DNA from: Deltaproteobacteria bacterium
GTDB taxonomy: Bacteria > Desulfobacterota > DSM-4660 > Desulfatiglandales > HGW-15
Length of the DNA stretch: 12,346 nucleotides
Assembly: GCA_019307805.1 (NCBI GenBank)
Contig: JAFDIX010000053.1
Location: forward strand, 1-12,346
Direction of reading: 5' to 3'
This document shows, one piece after another, positions 1-6,749 of this stretch (its first letter is position 1; every line of letters starts with the position of its first letter). The translations under genes were made by a program, and so were the position numbers. The notes beneath the pieces were generated by a model. It saw nothing but the letters and a program-made list of their open reading frames with translations. It made no database searches and had not been told where the DNA came from.

Positions 1-1
1 A

Positions 2-178
2 GCGGGTGAGGAAAAGTCAATCAGGAAGTGCATCAGGTGTATCGGATGCCTGCAAAGGACCAGACGCGCACTTGGCCTTCGATGTGAAGTGAACAGGGAG
101 GTAGGGCAGGAACGCTACAACCCCGCCAATTACAGAAACGCGGGGCCCTTCAAAAAGGAGTACTGCCTTCCCAAATAG
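2..178 (+). CDS. C-terminal end of Old Yellow Enzyme-family NADH:flavin oxidoreductase (5' end outside window)
   Basis: The frame is open from the window edge to TAG at 176-178 and encodes 58 residues. It carries CIRCIGC followed 11 residues later by CEVNREVG. That is a C-x2-C-x2-C-x11-C pattern with a VN..G tail. This arrangement is the [4Fe-4S] site of the iron-sulfur Old Yellow Enzyme group (trimethylamine dehydrogenase, 2,4-dienoyl-CoA reductase), where the cluster passes electrons to FMN at the end of the TIM barrel. Many relatives continue into an FAD/NAD(P)-binding Rossmann half with a GGGPAG motif. Here the protein stops about 28 residues after the last cluster cysteine, so that half is absent from this polypeptide. 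The substrate cannot be told from the tail. The next gene starts 73 nt downstream on the same strand with no terminator seen between, so they may be co-transcribed. The motif match is good but only a tail is visible. Confidence 0.7.
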   Translation, partial: AGEEKSIRKCIRCIGCLQRTRRALGLRCEVNREVGQERYNPANYRNAGPFKKEYCLPK

Positions 179-251
179 TTTCGTTAGGCCACACTTGATA
201 GGAAAAAACATTTTGTCCATGCTGCCGGAATTTTTTATGAGAGGATAGTTT

Positions 252-950
252 ATGAAAAAGAAAAAGAACAAACCCGCCCCAGCGTGTGGTTCCTGCGATT
301 TGGAGCGAAACGATCGTATATGCATAAAGGAGGGCGGCCGCGCATCAAAAGGTTGTCCCACTCTGACCCATAAGGAAACCTTGGAGGAGGCGAACAGGGA
401 GTATGCCTCTGAAGAGATTGCCGAGTTTGCCAGACAATCTTCCATCCAGGAAGCGGAAGGGTATGCAAACAGGCACCAGCGGCCCTATATCAGGCAGCCG
501 AGCAAAACCCGTATTGTTGAGATTTGCGAATTTGCAAAAAAAATGGGCTACCGCCGGTTGGGGCTGGCCTTCTGCACAGGTCTCACCAGGGAAGGGGCTA
601 TTGTGGAGGAGATCCTGGAGCATAATGGGTTTGAAGTGGTTTCCGTGACCTGCAAGGCAGGAAGGACGCCAAAGGAGACGATCGGCGTCCAGGATCATGA
701 AAAGGTTTATCAAGATACGGATGAGTCCATGTGCAGCCCCATATTCCAGGCCATGGTCCTAAACAGGGAAAAGGCGGAATTCAACATTGTGCTGGGCCTT
801 TGCGTGGGCCATGATTCCCTCTTCTTTAAATATGCCGACGCCCCCACAACCGTGCTGGCCGCCAAGGACCGGGTCACTGGCCACAATCCCCTGGCGGCTA
901 TTTATCTTGCGGACTCCTATTTTACCAAAGTCAAGCACCCGGATGAGTAG
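252..950 (+). CDS. DUF1847 family cysteine-rich (putative metal-binding) protein
   Basis: A 232-residue protein matching the DUF1847 family from end to end. After a lysine-rich start (residues 2-7) come four cysteines, C12, C15, C24 and C35, in the order CGSC, RIC, GCP, as in family members. This suggests a metal or iron-sulfur site. The core has a Rossmann-like stretch around residues 98-140 (LGLAFCTGL, then GFEVVSVTCKAG). It is followed by the family signatures MCSPIFQA, LGLCVGHDSLF and KDRVTGHNPLAA, which include further conserved cysteines. Biochemical function is unknown; the family is common in anaerobic bacteria. The ATG at 252 is preceded by GAGAGGA about 6 nt upstream, which supports this start. 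No signal peptide is seen, so it is probably cytoplasmic. It lies 73 nt after the flavin oxidoreductase tail. A redox role is only an inference from the neighbour and the cysteines. Confidence 0.85.
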   Translation: MKKKKNKPAPACGSCDLERNDRICIKEGGRASKGCPTLTHKETLEEANREYASEEIAEFARQSSIQEAEGYANRHQRPYIRQPSKTRIVEICEFAKKMGYRRLGLAFCTGLTREGAIVEEILEHNGFEVVSVTCKAGRTPKETIGVQDHEKVYQDTDESMCSPIFQAMVLNREKAEFNIVLGLCVGHDSLFFKYADAPTTVLAAKDRVTGHNPLAAIYLADSYFTKVKHPDE

Positions 951-1073
951 CCGTCCGTCATCCAACAAGGGCGACCTTCACAGGAACCGGTTGGAGTACT
1001 TCTTTTAAATCCCCAGGAGCTGTGTCAGCCATTTTAAACCTCGATTTCTCCCCATGTTTCCTTGTCGAAGTCC

Positions 1074-1102
1074 TTGACAGTCAATAGCCTTTCCCCTATC
1101 CT
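1074..1102 (+). promoter_or_regulatory. Candidate sigma-70 promoter for the CBS-domain gene
   Basis: A perfect -35 box TTGACA (1074-1079), a 17-nt spacer and TATCCT (1097-1102) as -10 (4 of 6, with the key first, second and last bases). A start site near 1109 would give a leader of about 48 nt before the ATG at 1157. It lies in the 206-nt gap after the DUF1847 gene, so the CBS gene probably starts a new transcription unit. Nothing else was recognised in this gap. Confidence 0.55.
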
Positions 1103-1156
1103 CAACCATAGCAATCAAGATCAAAACGCCACCTGCCAACGCTGGAGGAACGGACC

Positions 1157-1762
1157 ATGAAAATCAAGACCCTGATGATTCCGGACCCCATCATCATCAC
1201 AGAGAAAGCCTCTGTTGAAGAGGCCATCGAAGTAATGAAATCCAACTCCATTCGTCATCTGCCCGTGGTGTCAAAAGAGTTCGTGCTCAAGGGTTTTGTG
1301 ACCCTGGCGGACATGAAATCAGGGCTTATTCCAGCCATGGTGGCGGGTGTCTCTTTGGAGGATTTGATGGTCAAGGATCCCATTACCGTGGGCCCGGATG
1401 ACGACATCGAAATTGCGGCCCAATTGTTTTACAAGCACAAAATCGGGGGCATGCCTGTAGTCCAAGAAAATAAGCTGGTGGGTATCATCACGGAATCCGA
1501 CATACTGCGGGCCTTTATTGACATGATGGGCATCCTCACATCCAGCTCACGCATTGATGTGGCGATGGAGAAAAAACCGGGTCTCTTTAGAAAGGCACTG
1601 CAGATAATCATGGATCAGGGCGGGGATATCATCAATGTGGGCCTGGCGCCCCAGAGCACAAAAAAGAGGACCTATTACATTCGGCTCACGGCATGCAAAA
1701 CAGGAGTCATCAAGACAGCCCTTGAAAAAGAAGGGTTTGAGGTTGTTAATGCCATGGACTAG
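1157..1762 (+). CDS. Tandem CBS-domain protein with C-terminal ACT-like domain (AcuB-like)
   Basis: A 201-residue soluble protein. CBS 1 spans about residues 7-58 (MIPDPIIITEKASVEEAIEVM, with SIRHLPVV). CBS 2 spans about residues 71-121 (MVKDPITVGPDDDIEIAA, with KIGGMPVV and LVGIITESDIL). The pair would form one Bateman module, which in known proteins binds adenine nucleotides. Residues about 133-200 (PGLFRKALQIIMDQGGDIINVG through LEKEGFEVVNA) have the alternating pattern of an ACT domain, a small-ligand sensor. CBS-CBS-ACT is the layout of AcuB-like proteins, but no acetoin genes are nearby, so that symbol is not applied. The start is supported by GGAGGA at 1144-1149, 7 nt before the ATG, and by the promoter at 1074-1102. 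Ligand and partner are unknown. It lies 100 nt upstream of the nitroreductase; no terminator is visible between them. Confidence 0.85.
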   Translation: MKIKTLMIPDPIIITEKASVEEAIEVMKSNSIRHLPVVSKEFVLKGFVTLADMKSGLIPAMVAGVSLEDLMVKDPITVGPDDDIEIAAQLFYKHKIGGMPVVQENKLVGIITESDILRAFIDMMGILTSSSRIDVAMEKKPGLFRKALQIIMDQGGDIINVGLAPQSTKKRTYYIRLTACKTGVIKTALEKEGFEVVNAMD

Positions 1763-1862
1763 CCGGAATGTAGCCGGTCATTGATCCCGGTACAATTATC
1801 TTTCCTTTTGAAATCATCCCTTAACAAGCACCACTTGCATTTCATTATCAAGGAGGCGAAGA

Positions 1863-2554
1863 ATGGACGTGATCGAGGGGATACAGACCAGGCATAGCAT
1901 CAGGGCGTTTAAAGATACCCCCATTCCGTCAGGGCGTTTAAAGATACCCCCATTCCGGAAGAAACCTTGCACAAGATCCTGAAGGCCGCCAGCCTCAGCC
2001 CTTCATACACCAACACCCAGCCCTGGGAAGTGGCTGTGGTCAGCGGAAAGAAGAAGGAGGGTCTGAGCGATCTCATTTACGATTTGGCCAGCAATAAGGC
2101 AGAGGGCCATCCGGACCTCCCAAGCCCCCAGGGTTGGGCACCGGAGCATGTGGCGCGTTCCGGAGAGCATGGGGCACGAAGACTGGCCGCCCTGGGTGTG
2201 CAGAGGGATGACGAATCTGGAAGGGAAAAGATGGCCCTCATGAACTATAGGTTTTATGGGGCCCCCTGCGCCATCTTTCTATTCATGGAGGGTTCATTGA
2301 ATGAATGGTCGATTTTCGACATGGGGCTTTTTACCCAGAACCTGATTCTCGCCGCCCATTCCCTTGGCCTGGAAAGCTGCCTGCAGGCCTCCGTCCCCAA
2401 ATATTCGCTGGAAATCAAACAGTTTCTGGGAATACCCGAGCACAAGAAGCTGATCATCTGCATTTCCCTGGGCTATGCTGATGCCGATGCCAAACTCAAC
2501 ACCTACCGGGCAATCAAGCAAGACCCCGAAGAGTTCACAAAGTGGTTTAGATAA
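1863..2554 (+). pseudogene. FMN-dependent nitroreductase, frame broken by a 29-bp tandem duplication
   Basis: The gene begins with ATG at 1863 behind a strong AAGGAGGCG. It encodes MDVIEGIQTRHSIRAFKDTP, including the R-x-S-x-R FMN-phosphate motif at residues 10-14. A perfect duplication (1900-1928 and 1929-1957) then shifts the frame, and translation would end at TGA 1980-1982 after 39 residues. Removing one copy restores a 220-residue nitroreductase, a normal family length. It would contain PSYTNTQPW, YGAPCAIFLF, FDMGLFTQNLILAAHSLGLESC and the C-terminal FTKWFR. The rest of the gene (TTG at 1967 to TAA at 2554) is open and looks undecayed, so the lesion is recent, reversible or a sequencing/assembly artefact. 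Starting at TTG 1967 would omit the FMN-phosphate motif and probably give an inactive protein. A -1 slip at TTTAAAG (1937-1943) would also rejoin the frames. Family enzymes reduce nitro, quinone or enone groups with NAD(P)H; the true substrate is unknown. Confidence 0.85.
1900..1957 (+). repeat. Perfect 29-bp direct tandem duplication inside the nitroreductase gene
   Basis: Bases 1900-1928 are repeated exactly at 1929-1957 with no spacer. The unit begins TCAGGGCG and ends CATTCCG. Flanking bases differ (A1899 against G1928, T1929 against G1958), so the unit is exactly 29 bp. As 29 is not a multiple of three, it shifts the frame. In a single-copy version the codons read smoothly through the family-conserved N-terminus, which shows the second copy is the added sequence. 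Confidence 0.97.
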
Positions 2555-2611
2555 TCGTTTGTAATTGGCAATAAAAGTGTTAACCGATAGACATAGATTT
2601 TGTGTTGAAGC

Positions 2612-2636
2612 CCCTCCCATTTTGGGTAGGGTTTTT
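2612..2636 (+). terminator. Rho-independent terminator-like hairpin ahead of the Mo-hydroxylase operon
   Basis: CCCTCCC (2612-2618) pairs with GGG-T-AGGG (2624-2631, one bulged T at 2627) around an ATTTT loop, followed by TTTTT (2632-2636). It lies 58 nt after the nitroreductase stop and ends 27 nt before the next start codon. Little room is left for a promoter between hairpin and gene. It either ends the nitroreductase transcript or acts as an attenuator in the leader of the operon. Confidence 0.65.
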
Positions 2637-2663
2637 AATATATGAAGTTCTCGGGGGATAACC

Positions 2664-3587
2664 ATGTCATACGCTTTTAAAGATCTCCACTGGTCAAAAG
2701 GAATAGAGGTAAAGGAATATCTCCTGCCAAACAGTCTTGCCGATGCGCTTGATAACCTTGAGAAGTACCAGGGCAGGGCTCAGGTCATAGCAGGGGGCAC
2801 GGATGTGGTTCCCCAACTGCGTCACAGGGATTTGGAAGTTGATGCACTGGTGGATATTACCCGTTTGCCGGATATGGATCGCATTGAGGAGGAGGGTGAC
2901 ATGATTCAGTTGGGCGGTCTGGTCACCCACGCCCAGGTTGCTTCATCTCTTCTCATCCGGGAGAAGGGGGGCATCCTCGCAGAAGGGGCCCGGAGTCTGG
3001 GCTCCCCTCAGATTCGAAGCATTGCGACCGTGGCAGGCAATCTCATAAGCGCCCATCCGGCCGCAGACACCGCCATACCGCTTCTGGCCCTCAACGCTTC
3101 GGTGGTTGTCTCGTCGAAAGAAGGTTCCCGGGCCATCCCCCTGGCTGATTTGTTTTCGAATAATGGGGCGGCAACCCTTGACAGTCGTAAGGATATCTTA
3201 ACGCATATTCGTTTCCCTTCGGTCCGGAAGGATCAGGGGGGGTGCCACCTCAGGTTGAGCAAACGCCGATCCATTACCATTGCAGTACTGATATTCGCTG
3301 CCGTAGTAAAAGTCGATAAGGTTGGTCAGGTCATCAAAGAGGCAACCGTTGCACTGGGCCCGGTAGCACCCAAACCCTTTCGGGCTGTGAAAACGGAAAC
3401 CCTGCTCAAAGGGGCCTCCATAAATATGGATACCATTGAAAAGGCCGCAAACGCGGCTTTCGAGGAGTCTCAGCCTATTTCGGACGCTGTTTGGGGCTCT
3501 GAAGAGTACAAAAGGGAAATGGTCCGGGTATTGACCAGACGCGGTTTAAAAAAGGCTTTGGAAAGAGCCGGGACTCCTATTACGTAA
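2664..3587 (+). CDS. FAD-binding subunit of xanthine dehydrogenase-family molybdenum hydroxylase
   Basis: A 307-residue medium subunit (CoxM/XdhB type) that takes electrons from the [2Fe-2S] subunit and passes them to an external acceptor through FAD. The N-terminal FAD domain shows AGGTD at residues 43-47. A second FAD motif, TVAGNL, is at 122-127, in place of the usual TxGGN, followed by SAHPAAD at 129-135. The C-terminal third matches the CO dehydrogenase flavoprotein C-terminal domain (VALGPVAPKPFRA, then A-x-x-A-x-E near the end). Length is normal for the family. It has a single cysteine, so the extra [4Fe-4S] loop of 4-hydroxybenzoyl-CoA reductase is absent. The ATG at 2664 follows CGGGGGAT. 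The [2Fe-2S] gene starts 10 nt after its stop, indicating one operon in the order FAD, Fe-S, Mo. Confidence 0.9.
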   Translation: MSYAFKDLHWSKGIEVKEYLLPNSLADALDNLEKYQGRAQVIAGGTDVVPQLRHRDLEVDALVDITRLPDMDRIEEEGDMIQLGGLVTHAQVASSLLIREKGGILAEGARSLGSPQIRSIATVAGNLISAHPAADTAIPLLALNASVVVSSKEGSRAIPLADLFSNNGAATLDSRKDILTHIRFPSVRKDQGGCHLRLSKRRSITIAVLIFAAVVKVDKVGQVIKEATVALGPVAPKPFRAVKTETLLKGASINMDTIEKAANAAFEESQPISDAVWGSEEYKREMVRVLTRRGLKKALERAGTPIT

Positions 3588-3597
3588 GGGGATTGTT

Positions 3598-4074
3598 ATG
3601 GGCAAAATTGAAATTCCGTTTAATCTCAATGGAAAAGACCTGTCCGTGGAGGTCTCCCCCGATACCTTGCTGGTTGATCTTCTCAGGGATCACCTGGGAC
3701 TGACAGGGACAAAAGCCGGATGTCGCGAGGGAGAATGTGGTGCATGCACCGTGATTCTGGATGGAAACCCGGTGAACTCCTGCATTCTCCCGGCTATAAA
3801 AGTGATGGGGAAATCCGTAATCACCATTGAAGGCCTGGCCGGGGAGAATGGCGAACTGGATGTCATTCAGAAAAGCTTCGTGAACGAATTTGCCGTACAG
3901 TGCGGATTCTGCACCCCCGGCATGATCATGAATGGCAAGGCCCTCCTGGATAGAGAGCCAAATCCTGATGAGAAACAAATAAGAGACGCTATCTCCGGTG
4001 TGCTTTGCCGGTGCACAGGGTATTCTAAAATCGTTGAGGCGATCAAAAAGGCGAGTGTGAATGAAGCCGGATAA
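3598..4074 (+). CDS. [2Fe-2S] subunit of molybdenum hydroxylase
   Basis: A 158-residue small subunit (CoxS/XdhC type) carrying two [2Fe-2S] clusters between the molybdenum site and FAD. The N-terminal plant-ferredoxin-like domain has C42-x4-C47-x2-C50 and C62 (CREGECGAC, then VNSC). The C-terminal helical domain has C102-x2-C105 (CGFCTPG) and C137-R-C139 in GVLCRCTGY. All eight ligands are present and the length is typical. The start ATG at 3598 follows AAGGGGATT, 10 nt after the FAD subunit's stop, and the molybdopterin subunit begins 13 nt after its own stop. Tight spacing implies translation from one message. No twin-arginine signal is seen, so the enzyme is expected in the cytoplasm. Confidence 0.95.
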   Translation: MGKIEIPFNLNGKDLSVEVSPDTLLVDLLRDHLGLTGTKAGCREGECGACTVILDGNPVNSCILPAIKVMGKSVITIEGLAGENGELDVIQKSFVNEFAVQCGFCTPGMIMNGKALLDREPNPDEKQIRDAISGVLCRCTGYSKIVEAIKKASVNEAG

Positions 4075-4087
4075 CGAGGAGTGAAAG

Positions 4088-6484
4088 ATGCCAGAAGAGC
4101 GTGATGAAAAGAAAAGGGTCAAGGTCTTAACAAAGGATAAAATTGATCTTAACCAGCTCCTCACGGTCCCTGCAGGGGCACTATCCGTTGCGGGCAAGTC
4201 GGTGGTAAGAACGGATGCCAGGGCCAAGGTAATGGGGGCCCTTGATTTTGGGGCTGACTATGCGCAGGAGGGTTTTTTGTTTGGAAAGATCCTCAGAAGC
4301 CCCCACCCCCACGCCCTGATCAAGGCAATCGATATCACGAAAGCCAAGGCATTGCCCGGCGTCGCTGCCGTCCTGACTGCCAAGGATGTCCCGGGAAGGA
4401 ACGGTTTCGGTGCCATCATCCCTGATCAGCCCGTGATTTGCGGGGATAAGGTGCGTTATGTGGGAGACGGCGTTGCCCTGGTTGCCGCTGAGACCGAGGC
4501 GATTGCGCAACATGCCCTGGAGTTGATTCAGGTGGAATATGAATCCCTGGAGCCAGTGTTTGATCCCCGGGAAGCACTTAAGGAGGCCGCTCCGAAAATT
4601 CATGACGAAGGGAATCTTCTTTCCTTCAACAAACTTCGAAAAGGGGAGGTAGAAAAAGCCTTTCAAGATGCAGAGGTTATTTTGGAGAGAACCTATGAAG
4701 TCCCTTTTGTTGATCATGCCTATCTCGAACCGGATATCTCCATGGCCGTGCCCCAGGCCAATGGGACCATGCTTGTTGAGGGTCCCATGCAGGCACCTTT
4801 TACTGTGAGACGAAATATCAATGCAGTATTGGGAGTCCCCATTAACATGGTACGGGTCCGTCAGGTACCCATGGGAGGCGGATTCGGAGGAAAGGAAGAC
4901 TCTCCTATTGACCTGGGTTGTCGTGCTGCTGTTCTGGCCCATCACTGCGGCCGCCCTGTGCGGATGTCATTGGAAAGAGAAGAGGTAATGCTGCAGACCT
5001 GCAAGCGCCATCCCATGATCATGGATGTCAAGATTGGGGCCAAGAAAGACGGCACCCTCTTGGCCTTTCAGGGTGTCATATACGATGAGCAGGGAGCCTA
5101 TGCGGGCCTGGGACCTGTTTTACCTCCTGCGGGAGGATCTCATGTGCATTCCATGATCATGATGCCGGGCCCCTACGAGATCCCGAACGTGAAAGTGGAT
5201 GCCTATCTTTGTTACACAAATCATCCCTATGGCGGGGCAATGCGAGGTTTTGGCGCCCCCCAGGTCCACGTTGCCCACGAGCAGGCTATGGATGAACTGG
5301 CAGAAGAGCTGGGAATGAACCCGTTTGAAATCCGCCGTAAAAACGGATTCAAGCTGGGCTCGGTGACGGCCACGGGACAGGTTTTGGATCAGAGCGTGGG
5401 CCTTATTGATACCCTGGAGGCATCTGCAAAGGCGTTTAACTGGGAACAAAAATGCGCTGAGACGGGTTACGTCGATGAGGAAGGCACCAAGAGACGTGGC
5501 GTGGGTGTCGGGATGGGCTGGTATCGCACCAGCATTGGAACCCATGGTGACGCTTGCGGTGTGAATATCCACGTGCATGAGGACGGATCGGTGCTGTTGT
5601 TCTCCGGGATTACGGAGATGGGGCAGGGGGCCTACACGGTGCTTCCCCAGATCTGCGCAGAGGAACTTGGCGTCCGGATGGAAGATATTCGGTACGTCCG
5701 GCCGGACACTGACATGGTACCCGAGTCGGGACCAACAGTGGGAAGCCGATCCACGACCCTGATGGGCAATGCCATTGTCCTGGCAGCCCGGCAGGTGAAG
5801 GAATCCATACTGGATGCCGCTGCTGAGATGCTCAATGTTCCTTCAGAAAGGCTGGAAGCCAAAGACCGGAAAATCTATGACCGAGAGAATCAAGACAGCT
5901 TCGTTTCCTTCAGGGAGGCGGCCTTTAAATGCATGGTCACCGGCAGACGTCTTATCGGCCAGGGTTGGTGGGCCCCACCGAAGCCCAGTCTGGACCCTGA
6001 AACAGGCCAGGGTGACCCCTATTTCGTGTACACCTATTCTACCCACATGGCAGAGGTCATCGTAGATGTGGAGACCGGTGAAGTGGAGATTACCGATTAT
6101 GTCGCTGCTTTCGATATAGGAAAGGCCATAAATCCAAAGGCCGTTGAAGGGCAGATTGAGGGCGGTGTCGCCATGGGATTGGGATATGCCCTTATGGAGG
6201 AGGTTGTCGTCGAGAAAGGTGCTATTCAAAATCTGAGCCTCAGAAACTATCTCATTCCAACATCCCTCGATGTGCCTGATATTAAACCGATCATTCTGGA
6301 GGTCGAGAACAAGCACGGCCCCTACGGGGCTAAAGGCATAGGGGAGATGCCGAATATTCCGGCCACACCGGCCATAGTAAATGCCATCGCCAACGCATGC
6401 GGAGGGAGGGTGAGGTCTCTACCCGCAGATCCGGAGCGTGTATTCCGGGCTATTCAGGCAGCAGGCGGCCCACCTGAAAAGTAG
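4088..6484 (+). CDS. Molybdopterin-binding catalytic subunit of xanthine dehydrogenase-family hydroxylase
   Basis: A 798-residue large subunit that binds the molybdenum cofactor and oxidises the substrate with oxygen from water. The aldehyde oxidase/xanthine dehydrogenase a/b hammerhead domain covers about residues 36-160 (GKSVVRTDARAKVMGALDF onward), followed by the cofactor-binding domain. Cofactor motifs are GGGFGGKE at 263-270, GGAMRGFGAPQ at 382-392 (R386 sits where xanthine dehydrogenase has its substrate arginine) and TEMGQG at 509-514. AKGIGEMP contains E753, the expected catalytic glutamate. The active-site loop is not the AYxCSFR of form I CO dehydrogenase nor the AYRGAGR of form II, so CO is unlikely. 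The first 35 or so residues are a charged extension before the usual start. The ATG at 4088 follows CGAGGAG, 13 nt after the Fe-S gene. Substrate is unknown: a purine, N-heterocycle, aldehyde or aromatic acid derivative are all possible. No XdhC/CoxF-type maturation gene is in the window. Confidence 0.9.
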   Translation: MPEERDEKKRVKVLTKDKIDLNQLLTVPAGALSVAGKSVVRTDARAKVMGALDFGADYAQEGFLFGKILRSPHPHALIKAIDITKAKALPGVAAVLTAKDVPGRNGFGAIIPDQPVICGDKVRYVGDGVALVAAETEAIAQHALELIQVEYESLEPVFDPREALKEAAPKIHDEGNLLSFNKLRKGEVEKAFQDAEVILERTYEVPFVDHAYLEPDISMAVPQANGTMLVEGPMQAPFTVRRNINAVLGVPINMVRVRQVPMGGGFGGKEDSPIDLGCRAAVLAHHCGRPVRMSLEREEVMLQTCKRHPMIMDVKIGAKKDGTLLAFQGVIYDEQGAYAGLGPVLPPAGGSHVHSMIMMPGPYEIPNVKVDAYLCYTNHPYGGAMRGFGAPQVHVAHEQAMDELAEELGMNPFEIRRKNGFKLGSVTATGQVLDQSVGLIDTLEASAKAFNWEQKCAETGYVDEEGTKRRGVGVGMGWYRTSIGTHGDACGVNIHVHEDGSVLLFSGITEMGQGAYTVLPQICAEELGVRMEDIRYVRPDTDMVPESGPTVGSRSTTLMGNAIVLAARQVKESILDAAAEMLNVPSERLEAKDRKIYDRENQDSFVSFREAAFKCMVTGRRLIGQGWWAPPKPSLDPETGQGDPYFVYTYSTHMAEVIVDVETGEVEITDYVAAFDIGKAINPKAVEGQIEGGVAMGLGYALMEEVVVEKGAIQNLSLRNYLIPTSLDVPDIKPIILEVENKHGPYGAKGIGEMPNIPATPAIVNAIANACGGRVRSLPADPERVFRAIQAAGGPPEK

Positions 6485-6589
6485 TATCATTTCACCCGGA
6501 ATGCTTTGGTTTCTGAATGAACACCGGATTAAAGTATAAATTAACTTGATTTTAGTAAAAAAAGGAGTAACATTAAGAGACATCATGGA

Positions 6590-6616
6590 AGCCCACCCTA
6601 TAGGTGGGCTCCTTTT
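6590..6616 (+). terminator. Terminator-like hairpin after the Mo-hydroxylase operon
   Basis: AGCCCACC (6590-6597) and GGTGGGCT (6603-6610) form an eight-base-pair perfect stem with a five-base loop, followed by CCTTTT (6611-6616). It is 105 nt after the molybdopterin subunit stop, with nothing recognisable between, and fits intrinsic termination of that operon. The T-run is short and preceded by two Cs, so termination may be partial. Confidence 0.65.
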
Positions 6617-6626
6617 GTTCAGAGGG

Positions 6627-6746
6627 ACTCGGTTTCATTGCGTAGAATGAAGGTGGTGAGACCGGGTGGACTTTGACATAGACGAGGGCGACCGAGGACC
6701 TGCAGCAAAAACGTTACTGGATTGTAATCCTCTGAAATACAGTAAT
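6627..6746 (+). other. Structured interval between two terminators: possible small RNA or rpsA leader
   Basis: No protein gene is seen here. An outer stem pairs ACTCGGT (6627-6633) with ACCGGGT (6661-6667). It encloses an inner hairpin of TTCATT (6634-6639) and AATGAA (6646-6651) with loop GCGTAG. A second stem pairs GTTACTG (6713-6719) with CAGTAAT (6740-6746). The segment is followed at once by the hairpin and T-run at 6750-6790. Together this resembles an RNA ending in its own terminator. It matches no RNA family I can recognise (not tRNA, 6S, SRP or RNase P), and pairing was judged by eye. No convincing promoter was found for it. Confidence 0.3.
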
Positions 6747-6749
6747 CGA

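Noticed and set aside
17..445. Reverse-strand open frame (142 residues) over the flavin oxidoreductase tail and DUF1847 start
   Set aside because: Both overlapped + strand genes have clear motifs; the antisense product has none.
3580..4227. Reverse-strand open frame (215 residues) opposite the [2Fe-2S] subunit
   Set aside because: It overlaps two well-supported genes and has no family features.
4181..4945. Long reverse-strand open frame (254 residues) opposite the molybdopterin subunit
   Set aside because: It lies wholly antisense to a strongly supported gene and its translation has no recognisable domain; it is a codon-usage shadow.
2664..6484. Aerobic CO dehydrogenase (coxMSL), suggested by the FAD, Fe-S, Mo gene order
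   Set aside because: The large subunit lacks both the AYxCSFR and AYRGAGR active-site loops; gene order alone is shared by many family members.
2664..6484. 4-hydroxybenzoyl-CoA reductase
   Set aside because: The FAD subunit has only one cysteine, so the [4Fe-4S]-binding loop typical of that enzyme is missing.
6585..6650. Small open frame (ATG 6585, 21 codons) after an AAAGGAG sequence
   Set aside because: The ribosome-binding sequence is about 18 nt from the ATG and the frame runs through the terminator stem; there is no similarity to support it.
6673..6701. Perfect TTGACA at 6673-6678 as a promoter
   Set aside because: No acceptable -10 box lies 16-18 nt downstream (GGACCT at the 17-nt position).
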